From: Mesotaenium endlicherianum | Lineage: Eukaryota > Streptophyta > Zygnematophyceae > Zygnematales > Mesotaeniaceae | Direction of reading: 5' to 3' | DNA: 64,000 nt | Assembly (NCBI GenBank): GCA_009602735.1 | Contig: WELA01010735.1 | Location: 151,143-215,142 of the forward strand | The notes under the pieces: generated by a model | Databases searched by the model: none | What the model saw: only the letters and a program-made list of their open reading frames with translations | Told to the model about the DNA's origin: nothing | Program-made: the position numbers and the translations under genes | In this document: positions 21,158-31,896 of the stretch, one piece after another | Layout of the letters: each line of letters starts with the position of its first letter | Position numbering within the stretch: the first letter of the stretch is position 1

Positions 21158-24100
21158 ATGGGTCCTGCTGAACTGGATTCACTATGCATGCCTGACAACC
21201 AGATAAAGGAGACCATCAGCAATATAGACGTCCAGAGAGTGCACACTCTGGATGCTCTTGTTCCACCTGATGTCCAACATTTCTTTGCTACGTCAGGAGA
21301 ACAATGCGAAAGTCAGGAAAAGACAGTCCCCCCTATCCTACTGCATTGCATGATTGCAGGTAGGAAGGTGAGGGCATTTGTTGACGGAGGGGCGTCACAT
21401 ACTTTTATCCACAAGGACTTAGTTAAGCGGCTAAGGCTGCCTACTGTCACCCAAGGGAATAGAAAAATATTCCTTGGAGATGCCTCAAGTATCCCGGGAG
21501 GAGTTATAACCAAGCCTATTGAGGTCCAGTTAGGTTCTGGCATTGCAGTTCTAACTGAAACGCTTACATTTGAGGTACTCAACACTGGCTTTTATGATCT
21601 CGTGCTAGGCAGGTCCTGGCTTAATAGACATCAAGCTGAAGTGTGTTGGAGCAGAGGTACAGTTAAAGTGAGAGGAGCCAGTGATGGGCAGACTGACTTG
21701 GCACCCACCAGTGCTCTTCCTCTTGTCCTGTGTGGATGGCAAATGAAGGAAAAGAAGAGGCTTCCAGAAGGATGCAAGTTGCTGAATGCAATGGAGTTCG
21801 TCAAAAGCTGGAACCAGAAGGAAGACAGAATGTTCTGTCTGCTGCTAAGAGAGGTACCTCCTCAACCTGAAGAAGTGGTTGAGAAAAAGGTACACCCTCC
21901 GGAACACCCTACTGCTGCAAACATTGTTGCTCAGTACACGGATGTGTTTAATATGCCTCCAGGACTACCCCCTAAGCGGGAAGTAGATCATAGGATTGAT
22001 TTATTACCTGGTAGCCAGCCACCCTGGCAACGCACGTATGGCTTGTCTTATTTGGAGAGTGAGGAGTTGAAAACACAGATTGCAGAGCTGGAGGAAAATG
22101 GTTACATTTCTCCCAGTAAATCACCGTACGGCGCACCTATCCTATTTGTTAAGAAAAAGGATGGCAGTATGCGGATGTGTGTGGATTACAGAGCCCTGAA
22201 CAGAATGACAATAAAGAACAAGTATGCTTTACCCGGAATCGAGGACTTGCTTGATACCCTGTCTGGCGCTAAGGTGTTCAGTAAGATAGATCTCAAGAGT
22301 GGTTATCATCAAATCAGAATTGCTGAGGGAGATGAACACAAGACTGCTTTCCGCACACGTTATGGACACTATGAGTTCAACGTGATGCCATTTGGACTGA
22401 CTAATGCTCCTGCTACCTTTATGGGTGCTATGAATGACATTTTCAGACCTTATTTGGATAAGTTTGTGCAAGTTTTCCTGGATGATATTTTAATTTTCTC
22501 TAAAGATGAAGCTCAGCACACTGAACACTTAAAGAAAGTGCTGGACACTCTGCGGAAGAATCACTTGTATGCTAAAATGAGCAAGTGTGATTTCTTTAAG
22601 GAAAGTATTGAATTCTTAGGCCACGTTGTCAGTAAAGAGGGCATCAGTGTGGATCCTAAGAAAGTCCAGAGCGTAAGGGACTGGCCAGTACCACAGTCTG
22701 TCTCTGAAGTTAGATCTTTCCTCGGGTTGGCTAATTACTATAGGAGATTTATTGAGAATTATTCCACAAAGGCCAGTAAACTGACTGACCTTACTAAGAA
22801 AGACATCGGGTTTGTGTGGGGGGAAGAGCAGCAGGCTGCCTTCCAGACCCTTAAAGATGCCCTTTGTTCTGCCCCAGTGCTAGCCGTGTATGACCCCAGC
22901 AAACCGGTGCAGGTGGTTACTGATGCCTCTGATTTTGCCATGGGTGCTATTTTGTTGCAGCCTGCTGACAAAACCACAAAGGATGGTAAGGTACGGCAGG
23001 AGTGGCATCCTGTGTTGTATGAGTCTATGAAATTTAATCCAGCGGAGATTAATTACTCAGTGCATGATAAAGAGCTGCTAGCTATCATTCATGTACTCAA
23101 ACAGTGGAGAGCATACTTACATGGTAAAGCTTTTAAGGTGATTACAGATCATCTAGCTCTGACCCACTTTCAGAAGAAGTCCAAGCTGTCGAGGAGGGAG
23201 AACCGCTGGAGCCAGATGCTTGAGCAGTTCCAAGTTCAGATCGACTACAAACCAGGGAAGTTGAATCCTGCTGATGCACTCTCCAGAAGACCTGACTTGC
23301 AAGAAAGGAACTTTAGTCAGCATGCTGTAGATAAAGTCCTGTGTGCACTCACTTCACTAAAGGTGAAAAAGTCCTTCCTTGAACAACTTAGGAAAGCCTA
23401 CCTTTCTGACCCAACATTTGAGCCCAGCCCCACTACTGGTATGTGTCGTGCTACTGCACTCGGGTATAAGCTCAAGGGAGGGGTCTGGGTGACTGAAACC
23501 ACTTCAGGCAGGCTGAAGCTGGTCATTCCTAATAATTTGGAAATAAGGTCTCTCTTACTGAGTCAAGCTCATGACAGTCTCCTGGGTGGACATTTGGGGC
23601 AGGCCAAAACTGTTGGCAAACTGGCAAAACATTATCATTGGGAGGGGTTACCCCGGGAGGTCTTGAAATATGTCAAGTCCTGTGACCAGTGTCAGAGAAA
23701 TAAGTCTCGGCACACAGCACCCGGAGGTCTCTTGCAACCGCTACCCATCCCAGCGGGACGCTGGGAAACTATATCCATGGACTGGGTGGTCTCACTACCA
23801 AGAACTGCCAACGGGCATGATTCAATACTGGTAGTCGTGGATAAACTGACAAAAATGGTCATTTTTATCCCCACAACTGTCAAAGTGACTGCACTCGAAA
23901 CAGCGAGACAGTTTTACAACCATGTAGTATGCCAACATGGGCTCCCTTCTAATATCATCTCAGACAGAGACTCAAAATTCACCTCTAAGTTCTGGAGAGC
24001 TTTAATGGGGTTAATGGGAGTCAAACAGCTGCTCAGCACAGCAAACCACCCTCAGACTGATGGGCAGACTGAAAGAACTAACCGAGTTCTGCAGGAGGTG

Positions 24101-24874
24101 CTGAGAGCATATATTAACCAAAAACAAGATAATTGGGATGACCTGTTGCCTCAAATTCAGTTTGCGGTCAACAGTGCGGTGCACGCGTCAACGGGCAAAA
24201 CTCCTTTTGAACTCAGCCTGGGTAGAGTCCCTAAGTCTCCTCTAGATGTGCTAGGGGAATCTTTAACTCACCCTGAAGGGATTGACAACCCGGTCTCCCT
24301 CCAGTTAACTCAGGAGTTTGCTGACACCCTGTCAGAAGTCCAACGAAACTTGCACACGGCCCAAGAAAACCAACAAAAATACGCTAATCAACACCGTCGG
24401 GAACTGACATTTTCCAAGGGGGATTTAGTCAAACTGCATTCTCAGCACCTGTACCTCCCTGGTGTGGTCAAGAAAAAGCTTGGCCCTGTCTGGGTCGGTC
24501 CATATTCGGTGGTCCGTCGTGTCGGTCAGAATGCTTACAAACTGAACATGTCAGCTGAATACAAGGGGCACCCGGTCTTTAATGTCTCCTTCCTGGAACC
24601 GTACATCAAAGGTGATACACTGTTCACAGGTCGGTTCCCTGTCCAACCGGGACCGGTCCCCGCTGTCCGGGACGGCGACCCTGAGGAATATGAGGTCGAT
24701 GAGATTTTAGACGCTCGCTCGGTCCGTCGATCGTCTAAATATGTCATGAAATACCTCATTCGATGGAAGGGTTACGATGCCTCTGGGGACACTTGGGAGT
24801 TTAAGGACCACTTGACCAATGCCAAAGGGGCGTTGACACGGTTCCACCTTCGGGCCGCTGGAGTCCCTCCATAA
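21158..24874 (+). CDS. pol: A1 pol: protease, RT, RNase H, integrase, chromodomain
   Basis: 1238 codons from the first Met, but the frame is open from the frameshift site, so the real N-terminus is probably made by gag-pol fusion. Aspartic protease (VDGGASHTF, Asp about residue 76), reverse transcriptase (FLDDIL about 440), RNase H ([11 protein letters not shown] about 586), integrase with HHCC finger (about 804-850) and the D,D,E core (SMDWV about 873; SDRDSKF about 933; Glu about 980), and a C-terminal chromodomain (EEYEVDEIL...YLIRWKGYD...TWE, about 1175-1225) that would target insertion to marked chromatin. Order PR-RT-RH-IN-chromo is that of Ty3/gypsy chromoviruses. Confidence 0.95.
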   Translation: MGPAELDSLCMPDNQIKETISNIDVQRVHTLDALVPPDVQHFFATSGEQCESQEKTVPPILLHCMIAGRKVRAFVDGGASHTFIHKDLVKRLRLPTVTQGNRKIFLGDASSIPGGVITKPIEVQLGSGIAVLTETLTFEVLNTGFYDLVLGRSWLNRHQAEVCWSRGTVKVRGASDGQTDLAPTSALPLVLCGWQMKEKKRLPEGCKLLNAMEFVKSWNQKEDRMFCLLLREVPPQPEEVVEKKVHPPEHPTAANIVAQYTDVFNMPPGLPPKREVDHRIDLLPGSQPPWQRTYGLSYLESEELKTQIAELEENGYISPSKSPYGAPILFVKKKDGSMRMCVDYRALNRMTIKNKYALPGIEDLLDTLSGAKVFSKIDLKSGYHQIRIAEGDEHKTAFRTRYGHYEFNVMPFGLTNAPATFMGAMNDIFRPYLDKFVQVFLDDILIFSKDEAQHTEHLKKVLDTLRKNHLYAKMSKCDFFKESIEFLGHVVSKEGISVDPKKVQSVRDWPVPQSVSEVRSFLGLANYYRRFIENYSTKASKLTDLTKKDIGFVWGEEQQAAFQTLKDALCSAPVLAVYDPSKPVQVVTDASDFAMGAILLQPADKTTKDGKVRQEWHPVLYESMKFNPAEINYSVHDKELLAIIHVLKQWRAYLHGKAFKVITDHLALTHFQKKSKLSRRENRWSQMLEQFQVQIDYKPGKLNPADALSRRPDLQERNFSQHAVDKVLCALTSLKVKKSFLEQLRKAYLSDPTFEPSPTTGMCRATALGYKLKGGVWVTETTSGRLKLVIPNNLEIRSLLLSQAHDSLLGGHLGQAKTVGKLAKHYHWEGLPREVLKYVKSCDQCQRNKSRHTAPGGLLQPLPIPAGRWETISMDWVVSLPRTANGHDSILVVVDKLTKMVIFIPTTVKVTALETARQFYNHVVCQHGLPSNIISDRDSKFTSKFWRALMGLMGVKQLLSTANHPQTDGQTERTNRVLQEVLRAYINQKQDNWDDLLPQIQFAVNSAVHASTGKTPFELSLGRVPKSPLDVLGESLTHPEGIDNPVSLQLTQEFADTLSEVQRNLHTAQENQQKYANQHRRELTFSKGDLVKLHSQHLYLPGVVKKKLGPVWVGPYSVVRRVGQNAYKLNMSAEYKGHPVFNVSFLEPYIKGDTLFTGRFPVQPGPVPAVRDGDPEEYEVDEILDARSVRRSSKYVMKYLIRWKGYDASGDTWEFKDHLTNAKGALTRFHLRAAGVPP

Positions 24875-24901
24875 CTGTCATTTCAGTTGACACGGGAAGG
24901 T

Positions 24902-24935
24902 GACAGGCGGTCCTGTCTCCATTTAAGTTGGAGGG
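24902..24935 (+). promoter_or_regulatory. Internal hairpin plus polypurine module
   Basis: Hairpin GACAGG-cggt-CCTGTC (24902-24917) followed by TTAAGTTGGAGGG (24923-24935), directly after pol. The same 13-mer precedes the 3' LTR (26917-26929), also after a hairpin. It may be a second plus-strand primer or an RNA signal for ORF3. Confidence 0.6.
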
Positions 24936-25117
24936 GAAAATATATGACAGTTAGTGAGCGAGAGCGATAAAAACACACTCATACGTTTATGTGTAGCGCA
25001 TCGCAACTACGTCAACTTTTAGCAATCATCCTGTAAGGTAAACAGCAGCGAAGCCACTATACTAAATACTAACATACTTCCTGCAATCCCTATGACAAAG
25101 GTCCATATCCTACTAAC

Positions 25118-26818
25118 TTGTGCCCTGGTTACATGTGCAGGATGGCGCCCACCACACAAAAGGAGGACAGAAAGCGCAAGGCAGAAGAAGCCAGGAGGAC
25201 AATGGAGCAATACCAGAAGGAGCTGGCGGCGACGTCCCTCACCAGGAGAGAACAAGAAAGGGTCCGCAAACAACAAGAGGCGGCAGAAGAGGCACAGAGG
25301 AAGAAGGATCAGGAAGCGGAAAACCTCAGGAAGGCTGAGGAGGAGAGACAGAAGAAACAGCAAGAAGAAGCGGCAGCGGCAGAAGAGGAGAAAAGAAAAA
25401 AGATTGAAGCGGACAGACAGAAGAGCTTGGCCACTTACAGGTATACTGTGGTGGGTGGCCAAAACTTCGATAACCTGAAGGAAGCATTGCTGGCAGCCCA
25501 GGAGATCAACAGGCTGGAACAGACAACACTGCTACAGAAGGAAGGAGCTACAGCACTGGACAGGTACATCGAGACACACACCGGCGTGGTCCTTTACGAA
25601 GATTATGCTAAGATGGTGGGCTATACAGCAGAGCAGGCCCGGTATCTCGCAGATGATTCAGAGGACAAGCCGGTCCCCATACCGGGAATAGTGGGAGATC
25701 AGAGACTCATCCGGATGGTGAGCATGCGGCCCGATAGCTTTAAGGATACGGTATTCTACCTCACACTCCTGCCAGCTTACAATGAAGTTGAGAGAAGGAG
25801 CTGGGAGTACTTGGCCAGGGAAGCAGGACAGCAGATGTTCTCTCCCCACTGGTTCCCGTGTAAACTGAGGAAGGCTGAGCACGGACCCCAGTACTACCAG
25901 CAGCCAACAGACTGGAGGTGGATGACCGTCACAAATAAGAAGCAGGAGTGTGACCGAGCCCAACCGGATGACTTCCACTATGGCCTAGACGGCTATCTCA
26001 TCCTACCACCTCACATTGCCCCTTGGGACCCCAGGCTGAATGGATGCCTGAGCAATATGAATGCAGAGACCAAGGAACATAGGAGGAGGGGAAGAGAGTA
26101 CTTCTCTAAGGGAAAGCATGCCTTTGTCAAATGGGCAAAGAACGCAGGCCGGATAGATATCAGTAGGCTGAAGGCCAAGCAACCTCCAGCGCGCCCTAAG
26201 AAAGGGAGGTCGGTAGACTACTCCATGTCTACTCGGGAGCAAAATGACTTAGTGGACGAGACACCTACTCTCTCCGAGGAGGAGGATGAGGAGGATGCGG
26301 AAGGAGAACAAGGCAGAGGAGAAGCATCAGCAGCAGGTACTCAGGATACCCAGCGAGAGGCAGTGGCACTTCCTAAAGAACCACGATCAGGTGTGTGGAA
26401 TGTGATCCCCGTTATGGCGACAATTGGACCCCGCGCGCGCTCCCCCAGCGCACCTGCCCAAGCAGGGGAAGAAGCTGATCTGACAGTACTGGGCAGCAGA
26501 CCCAGACAGAAATCCCCAGAGGACAGGGATGCCAGAAGAGAGACACGCGGGTGGGCCAGAGGTATGCCAGCCTCCCCCTCCGCTCGAGGGCATGTACCTC
26601 TAGCCAATGTATTTCAGCATCCTACTGGAATGCCTGTCTATGTGGGAATCAACACCCAAATAGTTGAAGAGCAGGCCACCATCCTCCGTTCTCCCCGAGG
26701 GCCAACTTTAGAGCAAACAGGGTTCTTTAGAAGGCCAGCTGACAGACCTAGAGGGCTGTCCAGATCTAGGTCCAGATCTCCGTCCCCTGATCCTGAAGCC
26801 CCAGGAACCACCCCTTAA
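25118..26818 (+). CDS. A1 third ORF (ORF3), conserved, function unknown
   Basis: 566 codons if counted from 25118. The Met at 25142 (MAPTTQKED) directly follows TGTGCAG and is the more likely start. Residues ~10-110 are a Lys/Glu/Gln-rich coiled coil. A globular part (~115-320) carries YRYTVVGG, PIPGIVGDQRLIRM, DSFKD, YNEVERRSWEYLARE, PHWFPC, PTDWRWMT and LPPHIAPWDPRL. Then follow an acidic patch (EEEDEEDAEG), GHVPLANVFQHPTGMPVYV and an SR-rich tail (SRSRSRSPSPDPE). No signal peptide or membrane segment, so not an envelope. I do not recognise the fold. Copies in A2 and A3 show it belongs to the family. Confidence 0.85.
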   Translation: MCPGYMCRMAPTTQKEDRKRKAEEARRTMEQYQKELAATSLTRREQERVRKQQEAAEEAQRKKDQEAENLRKAEEERQKKQQEEAAAAEEEKRKKIEADRQKSLATYRYTVVGGQNFDNLKEALLAAQEINRLEQTTLLQKEGATALDRYIETHTGVVLYEDYAKMVGYTAEQARYLADDSEDKPVPIPGIVGDQRLIRMVSMRPDSFKDTVFYLTLLPAYNEVERRSWEYLAREAGQQMFSPHWFPCKLRKAEHGPQYYQQPTDWRWMTVTNKKQECDRAQPDDFHYGLDGYLILPPHIAPWDPRLNGCLSNMNAETKEHRRRGREYFSKGKHAFVKWAKNAGRIDISRLKAKQPPARPKKGRSVDYSMSTREQNDLVDETPTLSEEEDEEDAEGEQGRGEASAAGTQDTQREAVALPKEPRSGVWNVIPVMATIGPRARSPSAPAQAGEEADLTVLGSRPRQKSPEDRDARRETRGWARGMPASPSARGHVPLANVFQHPTGMPVYVGINTQIVEEQATILRSPRGPTLEQTGFFRRPADRPRGLSRSRSRSPSPDPEAPGTTP

Positions 26819-26896
26819 GGTGACAGGCTGAAAAGATAGTCAGTAAGGGAGGCTGGTCAGGGTCAGTTTCTTTATTCAAAGCTTTTGCAGTTTAAT

Positions 26897-26931
26897 GTTG
26901 TCGAGGCGACAACAAGTTAAGTTGGAGGGAT
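26897..26931 (+). promoter_or_regulatory. A1 3' hairpin and polypurine tract
   Basis: GTTGTCGAGGCGACAAC (7-bp stem, 3-base loop) then TTAAGTTGGAGGG (26917-26929), abutting the 3' LTR. It is the expected primer for plus-strand DNA synthesis. The hairpin is kept in A2, A3 and in altered form in Y1. Confidence 0.8.
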
Positions 26932-27676
26932 TGTAATGAATCAATATATTAGTAGATATAATATTCATTTAAATATAATAGTTAATTTAGTTCAGCCTGC
27001 TGAACTCTAGTTAGTAGTCAGTCTGCTGAACTTTAGTTAATAATCAGTCTGCTGGACTTTACATAATTATCAGTTTAATGACTCGGCCAAAAGCAGCAGG
27101 CTGAAGTCAACTTAAGTCAGCTTGCTGACACATTCTTTGACAGCCAGCTGACTTCCGTGCTCGGTAGCAGCGAACTGCCTTGATATGCATCTAAGTACCA
27201 CCTGCTAGATGAATGGCCAGATGACATCCCCATGATGGATGGCTATTCGGGATGATGGGAGATGGCGGTGGATTTGGTTAACCGAGGTCCTACCAACGTG
27301 GTTAACTCCCGGGTAGGCGGTGCCATCGCACTGACCGTTGAACAGTAAACTCATTCCATGTACATATGCTAGGCATTGCTCTCGAGTTCGGCATTCGGAA
27401 ACGAGGCCAACTCTCTTGTACAGCTTACTGAGAGAGATCTGAATCCAAGGCGAGAAGCCATTGATACGCACTGTCTTCTAACCTTGCTTATGTATGAGTT
27501 TACTGATTTGCATCATTGATGCTAGTTTACTCGCATTTTACTTACGAGTATTATTCCCTGCTAGTGTATTGTCCTTTGCCGTTTAACTAGTTAACGGAAA
27601 TACCATAAAGATTACTTGCTGATATAAAGATCTTTATTAATTGTTAATCGCCTATTTGGTAAGTCGATTCATTTCA
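26932..27676 (+). repeat. A1 3' LTR
   Basis: Near-identical to the 5' LTR (about ten differences). Followed by the TSD AGCAT at 27677-27681. Confidence 0.92.
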
Positions 27677-27681
27677 AGCAT

Positions 27682-29755
27682 GCCCACTCCTCGACCTTTC
27701 TCGACCTGTATGTCACCATTGCTTCACACTCTGCTTGCTGGTCTCAGTCTGTCAAAGTGACAACAAACAAGTGTGTAAGTTGCCTTCCATGAGCTTAGCT
27801 ACGCGTGGAAAACACCACACCCTAGCTGCATCAGTCTACTCAAGATCTGTAGACTTCATCTTACATAGTTCCCAGGAGGGCAAGGCAAACATTGGGATCA
27901 CATAGACTCAACCAATGACAATGGGCAAACTTAGTATAGCTTGGAAGTAAGTTCCTCTCTGGAGGCACATACATGGCACCTATTGCAATTGCAGCAAGCA
28001 CTTAGCAAGCCAATAACAACAGCGTGCATAAATCATTGGTAAGACTTTCGCACTGTGACCCCAAGCTAGCAAGAAGAATGTTTGTGCATCATACTGAACA
28101 AGATCATTCAAGCCATGCATTGCGAGAACGTCTATGATATCGATGGTCTCTTCCGTCTTTTCTTAGGTGTGCATAGTGAATCTATTACAGCAGGGCCCAT
28201 TTTACACTTGCTCTACGGTTTGCTAACGGCGATCCACTACCTCTATCACCCGGGATGCAAATTTCATGCACCTGACGCATACACCAATGCACCTTGCATG
28301 CTACCCAGCATGCGCCTCTAGCGAGCTCAGTTAGCTGCAAGGTTGGCAGATACTTAGCACGCTGCTAATATGCCCAGATAGTCCCTAAGACAATGACACA
28401 TACCTCCTTACACTTGACCAAGTGTACAAGTGGCATACAAAACATATAGCCAACTGGACCTAAGGCAAGTAGTCAAACCCCCTCTAGTATCCACGTTGAC
28501 TTCACATACAGCAGTCAACACACCGTACAGACCCAAGTCTTGATATGCTGATCTATTTTAATTCCACGATAACTCCAACAAGCAATAATCCTATAATAAG
28601 ACATGCCAAGCACCAACCATGGCAACACCCAAAGCTCATCCAACTCAAGCACTCAAAGTACTGATTGACCGCGATTGCTCTTGAACACTTAACCCTTAAT
28701 AAGCCATGAAAAATGAAGAGAGTCAAAGGAAAGCCCTTGCGTCCATAAACTTAAGCCCTTAACCCCTTTGACCACATTAGGTCTAATAATCCAGCAGACT
28801 GACTTAACCTCAGTCAGCAATCACATAAGGCCTCCATCCATAAACTTCAGCACACTGACTAAACTCATTTTAAGCTTAAACCCTAAGCTCCTACGATCCC
28901 ATCAAGTACCAGAAAAGCACCGTCTCACACATAGCATTAAAGCACAAGGGACATACCCTAAACCCTCCAAGCACAAATCAATGTAGCAAACGAGAGAAGC
29001 ACACAATGTCACAGCCATGGTTGGGAGTAGGGGGGATCTGTAGGATGCCATTGTTGCTGCCGAAGCCTCTTCATATAGAAGTTGCAGCTGAAGCTTGTGG
29101 ACGACGTAGTGCACTTGGACCGCGGCGAGGATTACCTGTCGTCAATCCATACTTGGAAACTTAAGTTAGTACATCACGTGTGCACGTACTGTCTCAATTG
29201 CTCAACACATGCAGCCATACTCAAGCTCTCTCAATCTAACTACCACACACGCAATGAAAGAGGAACGTCTCTTGCAAAGCAACAAGATTAAAACATAAGG
29301 GATAGCACAACTGACTAACAAGTCCTCTAGCACAGCTGGAGTGCACATCCCTCTCTATACTAGCCATGGATTGCATATAACAACACACAACGACTATGAT
29401 CAAGTGAGGTAAATGAGTCATATCCAGCTTGCTAGGATGCAAGTCCCTTGAGGCTGCCATTGATGCTTGCAGACACCTGTTCCATCAAGCCTCCACTTTA
29501 GGCTTCTCATTGCGTGGATCTGTACACAAGAGGCTAGGAAAGTCAAGTTAGTATGCCGCATAATACATTGAGCCAAGAGACACACTAGGTGAGCAAGTGG
29601 AAGGATCCTGGACAAGATGTGCAATGCTCTACGTCATACACTTTCCAAGCTCCACCTAGATTTCGCATATCACACAAGTAAGCCTCACACAATTACCTCA
29701 TGAGACAAAGAAGACAGGCACGGACATTCAAGAAAGGACTTCGCTCCAATACCAC
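27682..29755 (-). other. Y1 internal region, right part
   Basis: Non-coding internal sequence of Y1 between A1 and the 5' LTR, ending (right) in the primer-binding site. Scattered frames under 95 codons lack motifs. A second copy is at 56434-58183. The left part of the same region is 17293-18830. Confidence 0.75.
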
Positions 29756-30376
29756 TGTAATGAATGTTGCTTATTCAAGATAAATATATTTCATTCAAAT
29801 ATATAAGACCAGAGATAGGTGGAAGCGTGAAAATCAGGGAGCAATCTTTGTCCTTAGAATGAATTTCGTTTACTCATCTATACCCCTTAACTCACTTACC
29901 GTAGTGTGCCATAGTTGCACACTAATACAAGGCACAAGAAAGAGGCCAGCTTGAGGACTAAAGCTTCTCCTTTAGAAACTCATGACCTCTTGCCTACCAG
30001 GCATACACGCATATATAAGCACATACACAACATCAGGGGATTGAATAGCAAAGTTGCTCTCATTCATATGACCATAAAGTAGCTAAAACACATCCCATTG
30101 ACTTAGGTGCAAAACCATAGAATCTGTCCACTATGTGATCCCGGCATGTCAGAGGGCATAACTTTGTCATTACAACCCCAAGTTGAGCAAACTTAACGGC
30201 AACGGACGCATCTTGACGAGACCTCTCCAAAATATTCTAGTTTGCTCTAGGTGAAGCACAGACAATGACGCCATGTCAATTTCCGTGAAAGCTAGTCATA
30301 TTAACGAACCCAAAAATGCACACATGACTTGCAAGTAGAAAATCCGACTCTAAAGCCTACTGTCCTGAATGAGGGA
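29756..30376 (-). repeat. Y1 5' LTR, left piece
   Basis: First 621 bp of the LTR, ending in the A2 target site AGGGA (30372-30376). The rest continues at 49257-49847. The same uninterrupted site is seen in Y3 at 11544-11548. Confidence 0.85.
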
Positions 30377-30624
30377 TGTAATGAATCAGTATATTAGTAG
30401 ATATAATATTCATTTAAATATAACACTTAATCATGTTCAGCCTACTGAACTCTAGTTAAATAATCAGTCTGCTGGACTTCATATTTAATAGCAGTTTAAT
30501 GACTCAGCCGGAAGCAACAGGCTGAAGTCAACTTAAGTCAGCTTGCTGACACATTCATTGACAGCCAGCTGACTTCCGTACTCGATAATAGCGAACTGCC
30601 TCGGAATGCATCTAAGTGTGATAT

Positions 30625-31127
30625 TGTAGTGAAACAGATAGATGGAGTACTTAGTGAAATATAATACTTTATCTATTCAAGACAAGGATCTTTGAACACA
30701 AGTGGTAGCTTCTTGAAAGAGAGATGGCTTCTTGAAAGTTGATATATTTCTGGATTTTGGCAAGTACAAGAATGATTCTGGAATGTCTTTCTATGTTCTA
30801 GCTCTTGCTTATATACTTGCTACATAAGTAATTTCTAGGAACGTGTATGTTGATGTGTTGGCACCCAACACATCCCAAAACTTGCCACCTCTTTCTAGAA
30901 TAATGTACACATGTCCTTTTGACCTAAAAGTGGCACATTTGACTTTTGCCACATGGAGTTCTTCTAGGTCTTTCCTCTAACTTCGAAAATGCCTTGGAAG
31001 GTTCAAAGGACATGAACCAAGTTACTAGAGTACCTATTCACACTTGAATCCACACAATCCTACTCCAAATATATTTGAAAACATTTAAATATATGCAAAC
31101 TAAAATATAATAACTCAAATCACTACA
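30625..31127 (-). repeat. B1 3' LTR
   Basis: 503 bp, TG...CA. Polypurine tract (cccccccgat on + strand) directly right of it. Perfect hairpin at 30852-30874. Confidence 0.93.
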
Positions 31128-31896
31128 TCACCCCCCCGATAGAAGAAGCGACGTCTCGGCGCGTCAAGTCATGTCTTACACGTGTGGAGCAAACTAGTCA
31201 ACACTTTCAAGTCAGATGCCACACATGTGAAGAAGACTAGTCAAAGGCGCCAAGTCAGGTGCTACACATGTAAGGTAGACTAGGCAAGGTCGTAGGTGGT
31301 GTGACCTTATTGGCTAGCCTACTCCTTAATGATAAAGAAAATTGTACAAGTTGGTCCAGAATCTGCCACGAACTCAAAACTTCATGGCGTCCACAGAACT
31401 GCTCCAAATCTGAAAATTTGAGTGCCAAACGGACCGCGTCAAAGAACTCTACCGGGTCACCAAATTTGAGAGCATTCTAATTTCTGGAGTGTTGTTGAGA
31501 GCTGAGAGAGTAGGCACTCCTCCAAATCTGTGCAAAAACTTCTGAAAATCATTAGTTCTTCTATATGTCTCTAAATTTTGCAAAGTAAGTCTCAAAATGG
31601 GTGTTGTAAGATGTTCTACCAGATTCTTGAGTTTCAAAGCATTCCAAGTTCAGGGGAGGGCACAATGTCAGAAGGCATATTCTGCCCTAACAATGCCAGC
31701 AGCCTGACCCCCTTCTACTTAGCGCATCATATCTCTCTCACCAATGCTTCAAATTGAGCAAACTTGGACTCTAAATGACCAGCTACTCATGGACTACCGC
31801 CAGGTAAATTTTCAGAATTTATTATGCAAAGACCTATCACCAGTACCAGTTTTAGTTTTCTGTCCAGAAACTGCAAGAAGAGAAAAGTGTCTAATG

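Larger units (their letters stand above)
18831..27676 (+). mobile_element. A1, three-ORF Ty3/gypsy chromovirus, looks whole
   Basis: 8,846 bp with a perfect TSD AGCAT (18826-18830 and 27677-27681). LTRs 18831-19576 and 26932-27676, primer-binding site from 19578, gag, pol with chromodomain, a third ORF, 3' hairpin and polypurine tract. I count about ten differences between the two ~745-bp LTRs (about 1.3%), so it is young, perhaps within the last million years or so depending on rate. It lies in the internal region of Y1. A third ORF after pol is unusual for a chromovirus. Confidence 0.92.

Noticed and set aside
25118-26818. ORF3 as a retroviral envelope
   Set aside because: No signal peptide, transmembrane segment or Cys pattern of envelopes; charged coiled coil and SR tail instead.
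27205-27471. 88-codon minus-strand frame (MRINGFSPWIQISL...), repeated at 19104-19370 and, in reverse, at 58390-58656
   Set aside because: It lies wholly inside family A LTRs, so conservation reflects repeat copies; no protein motif.
28082-28321. 79-codon frame in Y1 internal region, with a similar frame in Y5 at 57027-57245
   Set aside because: The two copies differ by frame-changing and meaning-changing differences; it is shared because both are Y internal DNA.
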